Position numbers and translations under genes: made by a program
Shown: one piece after another, positions 23,901 to 35,624 of the stretch
Layout: each line of letters begins with the position of its first letter
How positions within the stretch are numbered: position 1 is the first letter of the stretch
Notes under the pieces: model-generated
The model's input: the letters and a program-made list of their open reading frames with translations, nothing else
Database searches by the model: none
What the model was told of the DNA's origin: nothing
DNA from: Seminavis robusta
Taxonomy: Eukaryota; Bacillariophyta; Bacillariophyceae; Naviculales; Naviculaceae
Assembly: GCA_903772945.1 (NCBI GenBank)
Contig: CAICTM010000341.1
Location: 1-64,000 of the forward strand
Direction: 5' to 3'
DNA length: 64,000 nucleotides

Positions 23901-24227
23901 AGGAAGATGTGGAAACTGCGTCGGTTATTTCTGTAGTTTGGCAAACGTTGCAAACGTAATAAGAGACGTGGCAAGTCTCGAAGCATTTGGCTGGATTTGC
24001 GACATCTACAGTACTTGGACTGAAGTATTCTATAATTCTATGGCTTTAAAGGTCGTTTTCCCTTGGTTTTCTGAAGTCGGGGAAGTTTGGCGAGTAGGTC
24101 ATAGTTCACGATGTCTCAACTTCTGGAGTTTTGTAGAGTTTGATGCCAGTGCCAATGCCACACTGTTTTCACTGGTGTTTGCATCCAACTGACTTGTTTT
24201 CGCTCCTCTGCTTCGCTCCTTCGAAAG
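20966..24227. other. Long gene-poor stretch
   Basis: About 3.3 kb with many overlapping short ORFs of 60-145 residues on both strands, none with a domain or family signal. It holds clusters of TACCGGTA/GGTACC words (21235-21305, 23570-23600), CTAGCTAG words (23163-23340) and a 23-bp tandem duplication at 22527-22573. Confidence 0.5.
22527..22573. repeat. Tandem duplication of a 23-bp unit
   Basis: Two adjacent copies containing AAAGAAACGAGGATATAGA. Confidence 0.85.
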
Positions 24228-24238
24228 CTCACAATTTT
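24228..24238 (+). promoter_or_regulatory. Shared upstream motif CTCACAATTTT (copy A)
   Basis: The exact 11-mer also precedes copies C (30630), D (33317) and E (41105), with a variant before B (26602), always 37-93 bases upstream of the ATG. Its form (TCA core then ATTTT) resembles stramenopile initiator-type promoters, so it may mark transcription start. Shared ancestry alone could also explain it. Confidence 0.5.
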
Positions 24239-24330
24239 GAGTTTCCTGAACTTTGAACAACAGTAACTGAACAAAAACCAACTTCCCCCATCTCGCCCCA
24301 ATCTCTCATCAACTCTTTTGAACTGAAACG

Positions 24331-24984
24331 ATGTGCCCACAGCAACAGATCAAGTCCAAGTCCAATGCTGCCTTTGGCAATGACGTGAGTGAGTTGTCAT
24401 TGTCTAATACCAGTCGCCGCCAAAGCCGTCGCAGCAGCCCGGGTATCCTGAAGCGCAGTTCCACAATGGATGAAAGTACCCTTTCCAACACGCTTCGTCG
24501 CAGCACTGGCAGTATGGGTTCTACGCGACGCATGCCCGTTTCGTTTGACATTGTCGAGATTCACGAACATGCCATGATTCACGACAAGAGTCGTGCGGGT
24601 CCCGCCTTGACGATTGATTGGGCGCCCATGAACACGGAGGTAACGACGGTGCAAGAGTTTGACTGCAACAAGTGCCACAAGAAAAACGTGCGAGCCTACA
24701 ATCCTGCCGAACGAGCTTCCATTCTCATGAAGGCAGGATACAAGCTAGAAGATCTCTGCTTTCACGAACTGGCTGAAGACATCAAGAAGGAAGTCCAAAA
24801 GGCAAACAGAAGAAACAAGACCCCAAAGAGACACATGTCCTCTCCCAGCAGCATTAGTACTTCTACAACAAGTACTAGCAACACCAAGAACAAGACCATG
24901 TACTCCATGGTCAAAAAGGCCGCCAAAAAGCTAGTGGTCAACCCAAGCCATCCCAGCATGCCTTTGAATTCGTGTCGATGCTAA
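24331..24984 (+). CDS. Copy A of small SILK/VxF family protein
   Basis: Single exon, 217 residues, the longest and most divergent of six local paralogues. A Ser/Arg-rich N-terminus contains PGILK (37-41, a SILK-type [GS]IL[RK] motif), then RRMPVSFD (V70-F72), the family core GPALTIDW (90-97), TTVQEF, a CNKCHKK insertion not found in the others, and the C-terminal helix RASILMKAGYKLEDL. The tail is basic and Ser-rich and ends near a KTMYSMVKKAAKKL block equivalent to KTIYxKLRKAALKL in the others. In animals and fungi the SILK then RVxF order is the docking code for protein phosphatase 1; here it is an inference, as the basic residue of RVxF is displaced. No signal peptide. Confidence 0.8.
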   Translation: MCPQQQIKSKSNAAFGNDVSELSLSNTSRRQSRRSSPGILKRSSTMDESTLSNTLRRSTGSMGSTRRMPVSFDIVEIHEHAMIHDKSRAGPALTIDWAPMNTEVTTVQEFDCNKCHKKNVRAYNPAERASILMKAGYKLEDLCFHELAEDIKKEVQKANRRNKTPKRHMSSPSSISTSTTSTSNTKNKTMYSMVKKAAKKLVVNPSHPSMPLNSCRC

Positions 24985-26661
24985 AGCATGTTCTGGCCTG
25001 ACCTGACCTGAACTGACCTGTCCTCAAGTTACAACTTCCTGCTTCCCAAATTTATCTTCCTATATACATGTATGGTACCTATCTAGCTAGCTGTCAAGCC
25101 AACTGCAGCCCTTCATTCTATCAATGAGCAATTACATCATACTCATGCACACATTATTTTAAAATAGCACAAACTCATTTATATACACATACATCATCAG
25201 AAACACCATTCCTCAACGGCAGTAGCAACTCGTCTAGTGCAGCCCCAATTCTAGCTAGCTGGCTAGCTACTAGTAGATACTTCCGCTTGCATGCTATGCA
25301 CTGCGCCGCGTTTCGGTGACCCTACAGAACAAAGGCAGATTGGTGTTTTCGTTGCATGATTAATCTAATCGCATGGGTTGAATGATTCGATTCAATCATT
25401 GAATCGAATCGAATGATGCGATTGATTCGATTCGACTGTGATTCGATTCAATCATAGCCTTAATTAAAACCTTCTTCGCACACAATGGTCTAAGCTTAGC
25501 CCTAAACTATAGGTATGTTAAGCCGGCATAGTGGTTGAAAGTTGGGTGGCTTTTGATTATGCTGTGAAGGCGTGATACTGCAGAGGCAACGTTTCTCAGA
25601 CAAGCCCTGATCGCATTGATATCGGGGCAGTAACTTCTGCCGCAATCGTATCATACCAGTAGCAGCAATCAACCACTAGCCAAAATCCTACTCAGGCAAT
25701 ACCAGGAGCCTTGCAAACCAAGACATGATGTGCCCCCCGTATTCGAGTTCAGGAGCTGCGGAGTGAAGCAAAAGGAAAAGTTTGCCTTACACTAGGTTTC
25801 CCGTTCTTCTACGTACCGTACCGACGCTACAATGTCATGTACATGAGTTGTCACAGTCAATGAATTGGGAGTATTGCGACAGTCGAAGGATACTACATAC
25901 ATGTACTACAACATCATTTTGTTCGTTCAAACAAGCAAAGTGCCCTCCCTGTTCGCTTTCAAGACCCCCTTCGGTGGTGAAACCACCTCTGTTAGTCAAA
26001 CGAAGGCTTCCCCAACTTGAATAAACACACCGTAGACATCACTCTTTAAACCATCAATCTTGTGTGAATGTTGGGTGGCGTCGCAAAGCTCAAAAGCTTC
26101 TTGAAGGCGAATAGTGCCAGAAACTATACCAGAGCAGATCATTATCAACTTCCTACTGCTGCCTGTCAGACGCCAAGTGCCAAGGAAGTACAACAACATG
26201 TAGACCCTTCGACCATCACCTTTGTTCCCCCCTCTTTTTGACCGGCAGTCACACAAGCTGCCTGGTATGTAGCGGTACGGTAAGTGTTCTGCGTGTAGGT
26301 GTCTAGCTAGCTAGTAGTCTAGTGTACATGTACGGGTACGTACGTACCACTGATAGCTGATAGCTGAGCAGTTTGCACTCACTGGTTCTATTGACACCTT
26401 CAACGAACTCCATTGTGGCATTGCTTCAGTGTCTTGCTTCAAGCTGCGAATACAATCCAGGCACAAGGTGACTAACGCAATGACCGCAATTCTGTTCTTG
26501 TTCACCTACTAAGTCTTCGTCCCTGGTCACACCGGTGGTGTAGATGTGTAGATAGTAGATAGCCAGTGCAGAAGTTCATTAAATTTTGAAGCCTTCTTCC
26601 TCTCACAAATCTAAACACGAGCCAACGTGCAAAGCAAAGAATCAGGCAACAGAAATCAAAA
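24985..26661. other. Intergenic DNA
   Basis: Contains a cluster of alternating ATTCGATT/GAATCGAA words (about 25378-25455) able to fold on itself, CTAGCTAG runs near 25085, 25250 and 26305, and the variant upstream motif CTCACAAATCT (26602-26612) before copy B. No gene is visible. Confidence 0.55.
25378..25455. repeat. GATTC/GAATC palindromic cluster
   Basis: Several copies of GATTCGATTC and the complement GAATCGAATC interleaved over about 75 bases, giving inverted repeats that could form hairpins. Confidence 0.75.
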
Positions 26662-27213
26662 ATGTGCCAAGTAAAGAACAACCAAACCCAAGGTATAGTC
26701 AACCAACTTGCCTCCAGCGCCACCATGAAGAAGCCCCATAGCATCCTCAAGATCCAGACCCAAGCAGAATCTCTTTACTCATCTGCAGTCCAAGATGAGA
26801 AACCTCCCACCTCCAAGTGCCAGTGCAATGTTTCCTTTGACATCACAGAGATTCGTGTGTACCCTCAAATGTTAGACACAAGTTGTGAAGGCGCCGCTCT
26901 GACAATTGGCTGGGAGCCTGTCTCCACAGAAGTAACAACGGTGCAAGAGTATTACTTGGAACACTCTTCCAACCTGCGATCGAGTGATGGAAAGCTACGT
27001 GCCATGAAGCCTGAACACCGCATCAGTATTCTCATCAATGCTGGTTATAGCAGGGATGAGTTGTATCACCACATGGTCTCTTTCTCACTCATGGAAGAAG
27101 AAGCAAAGCTTCAGTCAAAGACAATATATAGCAAGCTTAGAAAGGCTGCTCTGAAATTCACTGGTGTCGGCGTTGCCCAGAAACTCAGCACAGGTGTCAA
27201 CGCTGCCGCCTAA
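26662..27213 (+). CDS. Copy B of small SILK/VxF family protein
   Basis: Single exon, 183 residues, starting MCQVKNNQ like copies C-E. It has a literal SILK at 27-30, followed by IQTQAES, NVSFD at 56-60, IRVYP, GAALTIGWEPVSTEVTTVQEYY, the conserved helix EHRISILINAGYSRDELYHHM, and the basic C-terminal block SKTIYSKLRKAALKFTG. The core GPALTIGWEPV is a small motif that recurs in many diatom proteins (from memory, function unknown). Proposed role: a soluble phosphatase-docking or adaptor protein; unproven. Confidence 0.8.
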   Translation: MCQVKNNQTQGIVNQLASSATMKKPHSILKIQTQAESLYSSAVQDEKPPTSKCQCNVSFDITEIRVYPQMLDTSCEGAALTIGWEPVSTEVTTVQEYYLEHSSNLRSSDGKLRAMKPEHRISILINAGYSRDELYHHMVSFSLMEEEAKLQSKTIYSKLRKAALKFTGVGVAQKLSTGVNAAA

Positions 27214-27829
27214 CTTCAAAGAAGCTGACGCCTAAGCTTCCAATATGCTCCACTCCTTCCATCGCTATCACGCGTAGAATGTACAATAGCTAAGCCATAG
27301 ACTTCCATTTCCACTCATTGCTTTCTGAAGCCTTCTAGCCAGTGAACGAGGGGAGAGACTCAGGGCACATCATGCTGAAACCTGTAGGGTGCAGAAACTT
27401 GCTTCGCTGCTCTGCCCGTGCTTTTGGGATCCTCTGATGTTGACTGTCCTGGGCTCGTTCTGCCCGATGCAAAAGGTAGTGGCTTCCATGCACTGGCTGC
27501 AACTTCTTCGAACCTTGCTAGTACGGGTCAACTGCCAACTTTAGAGAAAGTGCTCAGCTGGCCTCGAGATGCATGCAGGTCCATGTCAGCTACCCCAGCG
27601 AACCACCCTCGATGTAGGTTTGCCGCTTTGTGAATATTAGCACTATGACTTCACGAGAGAGACTCCCAAGACACATCCACACTTCGTAGCTACTTGTACT
27701 ACAACGCTTCAGGTATCGTTGATCGTTGGGTGACTTCTGTTGAAGCGGCTGGGCGGTTTGGCCTGATCTTCATTGTGGTGCTGTTGTTATTAAGTACTAA
27801 GTCTTTCTTGTGGTTCCACACAGTACAGG
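27214..27829. other. Intergenic DNA
   Basis: Between copy B and the LINE relic. Only short ORFs, nothing recognised. Confidence 0.5.
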
Positions 27830-28925
27830 CACCACCGCAGCCATGTCGGCAGATGGCAATGAACAAGCCCATTCTGACACACCTTCCTGTACAATTGTCA
27901 CGTACAACAACAGAAATGGATGTAATGGTTGCCTCGAAGCTGCCTTACTGGCTATGGAGCAACATGCCCAGGCTGCCCTGTTGAAGGTTGTGCGGCTCCA
28001 AGTCCTGGCAGCACATGCGTGAACATTTATTTTCTGAGGCGACATCCGAGGAGGGGCCCGAGGCTCTCCCACGTTGCCCGAGGTGCGACATGAGTGGTCT
28101 CAAAATCACCCATATCGCCACCCACAGGCGGGCCTACTCCAGGTCCCAGTTGGGGCCAACCTGGGGTCCAACCACCTGACTACCACTGGTCCCACCTCAA
28201 CTCAGACACCTCACCTCTGCCCAGTGCAGAGAAGATTCTGAGCTGAAACGACAATGGCTTCTGGAACAGACTGAAGGCAGGGCCCGCGAAGTTGTCTTCA
28301 CGGTCAATGCATGGCGTTCCAATTTCTCTTTCAGTGACCCAATTTAGAAATCTTGGTGGGGAACTCACTGCTTCGCCCAGCGACCTCTCGGCACGGTACA
28401 CGAATTTGAAAAAGGCCCGCCAGCAGTGGGCTCACATCTCTTGGGTTCTGGCTCGAGAAAGTGCAAAGCCCAGGGTTTCCGGCATGTTTTACAAGGCTGT
28501 GGCCCAGACAGTGCTGTTGTATGGGTCTGAGACATGGACCCTCACTTCCACCATGCTTCACATATTCTAATCTTGCTGGGAGGTTTGGGGAGCTATGCTG
28601 CGGCATGCCCGAACCCCTCACAGCACCGGTGGAGATTAACAAGCAAACAAAATTGGAAGGCTTTCATCACAAGGTGGCCCACCGAATTATTAAGAGCAAA
28701 ATGCTAAAGCACATTGGAGGTGCGTATTTGACATTACCCCACCAGTTGATGATGCCCCGAGAACAGCCATGCAGCCTGCATCCCATGAAGACTTATCACA
28801 ACAGGCAAAGCAACAGGTTGGCTGACTATGTCACCACTCGCCCAATCTTGGATCTGTGTGGGCAAGTCCCAAGTAAGTTTGTAAGGTACTCCACACCAGT
28901 GACGCTGGCTTTGGGACCGCGCTGA
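27830..28925 (+). mobile_element. LINE (non-LTR retrotransposon) relic
   Basis: Pieces of one ORF in order. First comes an endonuclease start, CTIVTYNNRNGCNGCLEAAL (about 27886-27945). Then a CCHH-like piece RCPRCDMSGLKITHIATHRR (28070-28130). Then a reverse-transcriptase C-terminal part: FRNLGGEL, NLKKARQQWAHISWVLARES, MFYKAVAQTVLLYGSETW (28340-28550). Last is a tail in another frame, LEGFHHKVAHRIIKSKM to LADYVTTRPILDLC (28640-28860). This is the layout of LINE elements whose RT end carries LLYGSETW and GFHH. Most of the endonuclease and the catalytic RT core are deleted, and there are stops and at least one frame change, so it is dead. No poly-A tail or target duplication was found. Confidence 0.8.
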
Positions 28926-30629
28926 TTGTATTGAGGTGTAGGTATTCTTAGTAGTTTCGTAGTGTTGTGTCCATGTGCAGATTCTCCAGAGCCTCTGCCT
29001 TGGATTGGGATCCCATGTTAGGAATGCTCTGCAGAACCGGCAATGACCCTTTTAATTAAGACACAAACACACACACCTGCAGTTTGCTTCAGGAGCATTG
29101 ACGTTTTCCCTTGTTGTGTTAGTCACTGCATCCATGTCACCCCCGACCACACATTTTCTGCCCAAATTGCTTGTTGATATCTCTGGGTATCTCGTCTCAT
29201 GCCGCAGGCAAGGAAAGGCAAGGCAAGGCAAGGCAGGACGAGGTAATTCGAGACAGGGGTAGTGACTCTCTGGAGGGCTGCCAGCCTGTGGTGGTAAAAC
29301 AGGCCGCAAACGAGTGGAATGATTTTGAAGCAGCAAGCAACAAGCAACACCTCACTGATTTCTGGTCAGTGGCTCGTTGCTAAAGATGCATCAATCAATC
29401 TGATGTGGCGTCAGCGAGCTACAGTATGCATACTTCCATTGAGGAGCCATGAAAGACGATTTCAACAGATCTTGCCGCCGAGGAAACACTGCCATTCGGA
29501 ACCATTAAATTTATTGATGCTTGCTACTGTTGGCTCTCACTCGATACATGTAGTGTCATGCTTTTGGCTCGCCTGTGTTTAAATCCTTTCGAATCACAAA
29601 ACTAGACTACTGCAACCGGAATCTTAGCTACTCGTAAATCTATCTACTCAGTAGTTAGCATACAGTATGCATAGTCGGAAATAAGAGCTCAAACAAAAAT
29701 GAGATACCATTGTTACACTGCTACTGGAGATTGCGAATGCCTGTATGTGATCATCTGGTACGGCACATGATAGTTAGATCTAGCTCCTTTCAACTTGAGC
29801 TGGCCATATCTGCTGGAGCTGGATGGATCCGAGCGGAAAGAATCTTGGAAAAAACACGCGGTATTGACGAATGCGCTGAAGAAAGCACACTGCTCCGTGA
29901 AGACCGCCTTCGGCCCCACAGTGTCCATTGGTGTACTGTGAGCTACTGTGCATTCCAAACTGAAAAGAGTCACTGACCACAAAGGAACGTTCTGACAAAA
30001 CCACTGATGTTGTCAAGATTGTTTGGATGCAGTAATACAAACCATTCTTCGATTTCAGGGTGTATTGCTTGGATTGAGTTGCCACCAAAGTTACTGATTC
30101 CCACTCAAAAAGTAGTATCTGCATGGGTCATTTGAAGAATGTTAGTTGCTACTTTTCAGAATTAACAAAGACTTTTACATAAATCTTGGGTTTGTGCCTT
30201 GATGACTGATGATCTGCAAGGATTGATTTGCTTTTGGGTTGCCTTCTTGTTGGCTGAATTGAAGAAGACGTGCTGACAGTTGACAGGCAGTCGACAGTAC
30301 CGGTACAAGTTCATGAAAAAGATTTGGCTATAAGATTCAGTACCCCATAGAATCCTGCTAGCTCTCAATGGGTTCATAGCATTCATGCGACATCGCGACA
30401 TTGTACTCAAAACTTGTCTTTCTGGGTCACTTTCTTATCCAGGTGGTTTGGCGTCAGTCTGATTCATCATGCTGTAATAACTGTACCAATGGTGGTTTTG
30501 GGTCGTTTTGATTTTCGGTGGTGAGACCGGTGAGACCGGTGAGATCGGTGAGATCGGTGAGATCGGCTGCAACCAAGCACAGGATCTTGCCGTTCTTGTG
30601 AAGGGCTAAAGTTTTTATCATCTCCTTCT
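28926..30629. other. Intergenic DNA
   Basis: Includes an AAGGC microsatellite (29214-29234), a short ACAC run near 29062 and the 9-bp repeat at 30521-30565. No gene recognised on either strand. Confidence 0.5.
30521..30565. repeat. 9-bp tandem repeat upstream of copy C
   Basis: Five units of GTGAGACCG or GTGAGATCG, about 65 bases upstream of the CTCACAATTTT motif. Confidence 0.9.
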
Positions 30630-30640
30630 CTCACAATTTT
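30630..30640 (+). promoter_or_regulatory. Shared upstream motif CTCACAATTTT (copy C)
   Basis: Exact copy of the 11-mer, 51 bases before the ATG at 30692. Confidence 0.5.
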
Positions 30641-30691
30641 AGAAAGCTGCAACCTGCAAACAGACCATTCAACACCATCCCACCCAACAAG

Positions 30692-31201
30692 ATGTGCCAA
30701 GTGAACAAAAGCCACCGCAATGGAGCCATGGTCCAGCTGAAGCCACGCGGCATCCTCAAGGTCCCGACCCAAGCCGAGTCTCTCTTCTCGTCTGCCGTCC
30801 AAGAGGAGAAACCTCTTACCAAGCGCCAAAGCAACGTAACTTTTGATATCACTGAGATTCGAGTCTACCCTCTACTGTTGGACACAAGTTGCGGAGGCCC
30901 CGCTCTGACCATTGGATGGAAGCCAGTCTCAGGTGATGTTATGACCGTGCAAGAGTATTACTTGGAAAATTCTACAAACATGCGACGAAGCAACAAGCTT
31001 CGAGGCATCAAACCCGAAGATCGCATCAGTATGCTCCTCAATGCCGGATACGATAAGGAGGAACTGTATAACCACGTTCTCACTTTCAAACTCAAGGAAG
31101 AGCAAGAAAGGCAACAGTCCAAGACAATCTATCGCAAGCTGCGAAAGGCAGCCCTGAAAATCACTGCACTAAAACTCACTGGTCTCAATGCTGCTGCATA
31201 A
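30692..31201 (+). CDS. Copy C of small SILK/VxF family protein
   Basis: Single exon, 169 residues, the most compact copy. RGILK at 19-23, KRQSNVTFD with V49-F51, IRVYP, GPALTIGWKPV, MTVQEYYLE, the helix EDRISMLLNAGYDKEELYNHV, then a charged stretch and SKTIYRKLRKAALKITALKLTG. SILK-type and VxF motifs lie 26 residues apart, separated by a Ser/Glu-rich linker, as expected of short linear motifs in a disordered N-terminal arm. It is nearest to copies B and F in sequence. Confidence 0.8.
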   Translation: MCQVNKSHRNGAMVQLKPRGILKVPTQAESLFSSAVQEEKPLTKRQSNVTFDITEIRVYPLLLDTSCGGPALTIGWKPVSGDVMTVQEYYLENSTNMRRSNKLRGIKPEDRISMLLNAGYDKEELYNHVLTFKLKEEQERQQSKTIYRKLRKAALKITALKLTGLNAAA

Positions 31202-33316
31202 GCATTCAAAGTTGACTGTCATCAAAAAGTGGTGCTTCCTCCAGACTTCTCCTCTTTCCCTTCCAACAAGTAGATTTTTATGTACACTAATAAAATTTTG
31301 AGCAATAGACTTTCATATTACTTGATTCGCTTCACACAAGAAACTATCGGATACTCCTAGCTAGCAGACAGGGCACACTAACATGGTGCCTATAGCTTCA
31401 GATATCCAAAAGACCCTGCTCAAATACGTACCGTACGGCAATAACATTATGCGGCTGTGGCCAGTCATATCAATGAAAGGAAATGTGGTACCGTAGGGCC
31501 GCGCCGTAGCGATAGCACCCTTTGGTGGACAGATGCTTTCGAGCGGGCTCCTGCAAGACAGTTTCAAACAGGGCGTTCAGGGAGGAAGGCACTTTTTCTT
31601 AACCCAGTAATTCAAAGTATTAAACATATTCACCTCAACGTTCTGAATTCAATAATCTTTCTTCCTGTTGCACCAGTAGTATGGCAGCCACAAGTACATG
31701 TAGCTGTGTAGCTGATTGAGATGGCGCTGGGCCGCTGGACTAATAAAGGCTCAGAAGCCAGAAGGGAGACAGCTGCACGGTTACCGGTATCAGATGCTCA
31801 GAGGACTCAAGTACTGTGTTTTGGTACCCTTTCAGTTCATTTCACCCTTTGATTGAGTGCATAGACTTCAGCTGACAGGGGGCATTGCTACATGTAGCTA
31901 CTAGCTACACAATGCCGGCTGCAGGCTACTAGAGGGTATCCTCCTGATCCAATCACTCCAACTTGACCACCATTGAGTTGCCAGTCTCATCACTCATCCC
32001 ACATCTCATCACAGCCTTTTCACCTTCGCTCCCCTTGCATTCAGTACAGCTGTACCGGTAGCTGCCGGAAAACATCCTTACCCTTCCAAGAAAGAAGAGC
32101 TACATTTAACTACCGGAGCCAAGCCAGTGCCAGAAACCCCGTGTAGCTCGCTATCATAGGAAGACTTACTTTGCCAACGAAGCAGCGGCTAAAGTGGCTC
32201 GCTAGCAATGCAGCAATCCACAGCTATCCACTTGCGGTACCGGTACCGGTATCAGTATCAAAGAAGATCTTGAATTAACACGTGTTAAGATGGATAGCAT
32301 TGTTTCAACACCCAGGTTGACGACTTCGCAGCAGCAGCTGCGACACGACGCGACGAGACGACCCTTTGATGGAGCACAGGGACTTTACTCAGTTGCACTC
32401 AGCGCACGGCATTGTATTATTCCTCGCTACCCAACTCAGCTTGGTACGTACTCGTAGTCTAGATTGTATTAATTAATAGATTGGCTCCCATTTCTCACAA
32501 CTTCAATTGTCCTGTAAATCATTCTTTTCATGGTAGTAACGAAAACCAGGGAAAGTTTCTTTAATCGTCACCACTGTTGCGTGTTGTGTTGTTGAGTTCA
32601 CGACTACTTAAAGACTTTGGGTGCAGTGTCTGTCATCAGTGCTGGTTGGCTTCTTGCTCACAATGTCATGACATTGTTCTCCGCAGCATTGCAAGATGGC
32701 TGGCTGGTTTGCCAGCTTAGAGAATGGTGCTTTCGGATGCTCGGATCTGCTGATCTCGATATTCCCCATAACTCTCTCCTTGCAGCATCAGTCGAAGCAA
32801 TGAACCAGGAAGACGACTTTTGGAATCTCTCACTATTATTAATAGCTTCTACAGTAGCTTCTTAGTTACTTAGTTTATGACTTTCAGACACAAACTGGTA
32901 GACTGTCGTACCACGTTCAAGGTACCGGTACCAGGCACATGTCCCTGAGGCACCACGACATTCTGCTGATCATCGATGTAATTTTTTTTGTTTGGGGTGC
33001 AGGAGGCTGGGGATTTGGTTGAGATGTTGAGATGATGTTCTTTTTTCAGAGCTACACTGTAATATCTGTGTTATATAATCTCATGATACCTTTCCACTAA
33101 ATACGTGTTGTTGCATGCATTGGTAGTCGATAATCATTTGCACTTTGCTTCAAGTTGTCCTTAGAGAACTCCGAGCTCCGAGTTCCCCTGTTAGTACCGG
33201 TTTCCTTACAGCTCTTCAAGTACGAATACTGGGGACTGGTCGCTATTTCCTTCATGCGACAACGCGACACAAAGAATTTGTCTCCAATGACGCGATTAGC
33301 ACTCTTGCGGAAGCTC
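31202..33316. other. Intergenic DNA
   Basis: About 2.1 kb without a supported gene. An 82-residue ORF (32617-32865) is unremarkable. TACCGGTA/GGTACC words cluster at 32232-32250 and 32920-32935. Confidence 0.5.
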
Positions 33317-33327
33317 CTCACAATTTT
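33317..33327 (+). promoter_or_regulatory. Shared upstream motif CTCACAATTTT (copy D)
   Basis: Exact 11-mer, 47 bases before the ATG at 33375. Confidence 0.5.
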
Positions 33328-33374
33328 CAATTTCCAAGCCCGGAAGCAAGTGAGCAACAGAAACAACTCAAAAG

Positions 33375-33771
33375 ATGTGCCAAGAAAAAAACAATACTCT
33401 CAACAGAGCCATCCAAATGGACTCCACCACCATGAGGAAGACAAATGGTATCCTGAAGATCCAGACCCAAGAAGATTCCCTTGCTGCCACAAGTCCTGTG
33501 AGAAAGCAATCAAGGCACGTTTCCTTTGGCGATACCCAGATTCACACCTTCCCCCGAATATTGGACACAATCCGTGAAGGCCCTGCTCTGACCATTGGAT
33601 GGGAGCCAGTCTCATCAAAAGTTCTGACCTTTCAAGAATTCTATTTGGTATATCGAAGCATCAATGGCAAGCCTCGGCCATTAATTGCGGATGACCGCAT
33701 TGTCATTCTCCTTGATGCTGGGTGCGAGAAGGAGGAACTTTTGCAGCACTTTCTACCTGCATCAGTCAAGG

Positions 33772-33806
<35 letters not shown>

Positions 33807-33908
33807 GAGCAATCCAAGCCGCCACCGTCCAAGACTATGTATGGAAAAGTTCGAAAGGCAGCCCTGAAACTGACGGGTATCAAAAATGTCAAAGTCTCGC
33901 GTAACTAA
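33375..33908 (+). CDS. Copy D of small SILK/VxF family protein, with poly-Gln
   Basis: Single exon, 177 residues. NGILK at 24-28 and QSRHVSFGD with R47, V49, F51, a full match to the PP1 docking consensus [RK]-x-V-x-F. Then IHTFP, GPALTIGWEPVSSKVLTFQEFY, the helix DDRIVILLDAGCEKEELLQHF, a Gln run of 11 with one later E encoded by mixed CAG/CAA codons, and SKTMYGKVRKAALKLTG. It shares flanks and coding sequence with broken copy E, so the two arose by one duplication. The mixed codons make the Gln run fairly stable. Confidence 0.82.
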
Positions 33909-35624
33909 CTTTCAGTGCCTCCAAAGAATGCAGCCTCCAGAATCATCTTCCATCCATCCATCCATCCATCCATGCTTCCCTATGCTACACACTATGTACA
34001 CCTTGTGCTTGAATAATATACTAGCTAGACTTTCATTTTCAATTTTCTTTGCTCCTCCTTGGAGCTCCTCGGTTACATTACCGGCAGCCAGCGTTGCTCA
34101 GCCTCAAGTTGCCTCTGGCAATTCGTTGTACATGGTGGTTAGTAAACCATGCTGAAGCGTTACCGGTAGCTCAGTTGGATGCAAGTCGTTGAAGGATCCC
34201 CAAGGGGGTCCCTAAATGGTAACTTACTCCCAGCCAGCACTGAGATGCAGATGGATGAGCCAAGCGAGCGCGAAAAAGGAATTGTCTTTGGGATTCGATT
34301 CCATCGAATGTTCCAAACTCCGAAGATCGATCATTCACGCTTTCACGGAAGGGACCTCCTGGACAAAACCATACGTACTATAGCCATATCCTGTCCCTGA
34401 GCCACTGTCGAGGTTCCTGTTGGGTGGCTAGCTAGCTGAAACTCTTTTATCGGTGCCGCCTGTCATTGCTCTGAGTATTGGTGCATCAGGCAGAGCCTCT
34501 GCAACCTGATGTTGCTCTCAAGCTTTCCATTCCATGTCAATAGCATTCAGGGTGACCTCTGGTGTCACCAAAATGTATGTCCTCAAGCTGCGTACGGCTT
34601 CATTTGATTGATTCGATTCACGCCCTGCCTCCAATCCACCTGTGTACTGGCTGCCTCGTACAAAACGGTAGAAGGATGCATATTATTAAGTGTTGATGGC
34701 AGTTATCTAGGCAGCCCAGCTGTCAAATACTTCGAGTAGCCAGCCAGCTGGAGAAAGTTTGGGAGGGATGCTCCAGGGACAATACTGCTGCGGTTCGGCT
34801 GCCGTAGCTGAGAGAGTCGAACGAAACGTGCAAGCGTTGTCGTTGGATTGCTTCCTTGTCCTTTGGAAGCTGTAGTTGATCCTTGACGTTGTGTAGCTAG
34901 CTAATGGTACTCCTAGAGTGTGGCGAGCTAGTAGCTCTGGCTAGACTTGTACCCGAGCAAGTACCAACTCTTTGTTTTCGCCTCGGTAACGACACTATCT
35001 TGAAAAACCCTCTTGGCCGCCGCATTCCCACAATTCATTTATTTTGAGTCGAGTCGAGTGACAGTCGGTTGGCACCACTGTACCTAATAATTGAATCGAA
35101 TCTGATGATGTACATGTAAGCAACAACGGACAAGTCTACTGGCCACCTGCGTGGCTGGATATTTGGCTACTGAAGTCGAACGGCCAACGCTGAGCTCAGA
35201 GCAACCAATATTCGAATCTGAAAGCTGGAATCCCATTAGTCCCAGCTTGTACCGGTACCGTATCACTGCGGCTTTTAGTACTTCCGCCGCAGTGCCTAGA
35301 CTATTAATAGCTAGAATTGTCAGAGTGAGAGAGCAGTGAGAATCAGACAGTCAGACCTCAAGGGCTCCTCAGGTACGTTCTGAAAATAAATTCCCACTGG
35401 GAAATCAGAAAAAAGCGCCATGGTCAACACAACCATGACCAAAAAAGGCACTACAAGACCACACAAAGCCTCAATAAGCCAAATAGACAGTGACATTGAC
35501 CAAACCAATACCAATTATTATGTTATCGTTCTTCTACAGATGCCACTCCTTGTTGTTGATGTTCTGCCTCTTGCTTGTTGTCGTGCCTCTTCCTTGTTGC
35601 CATTGCTGTTGTTGTGTTGTCGCC
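33909..35624. other. Intergenic DNA after copy D
   Basis: The first 300 bases match the region after copy E (CCTCCAAAGAATGCAGCCTCCAGAATC and onwards, with gaps). A CATC microsatellite lies at about 33950-33972. A TAGCTCAGTTGG word at about 34167 resembles a tRNA A box but no tRNA fold follows. The rest is empty apart from ORFs antisense to the next gene. Confidence 0.5.

Noticed and set aside
23869-24192. 107-residue ORF upstream of copy A
   Set aside because: Odd Trp/Cys/Phe-rich composition without a domain; it ends near the upstream motif of copy A and is likely chance.
34148-34220. tRNA-like A box (TAGCTCAGTTGG)
   Set aside because: No anticodon arm, T arm or B box follows, and the matching place after copy E (about 41895) does not keep the word.
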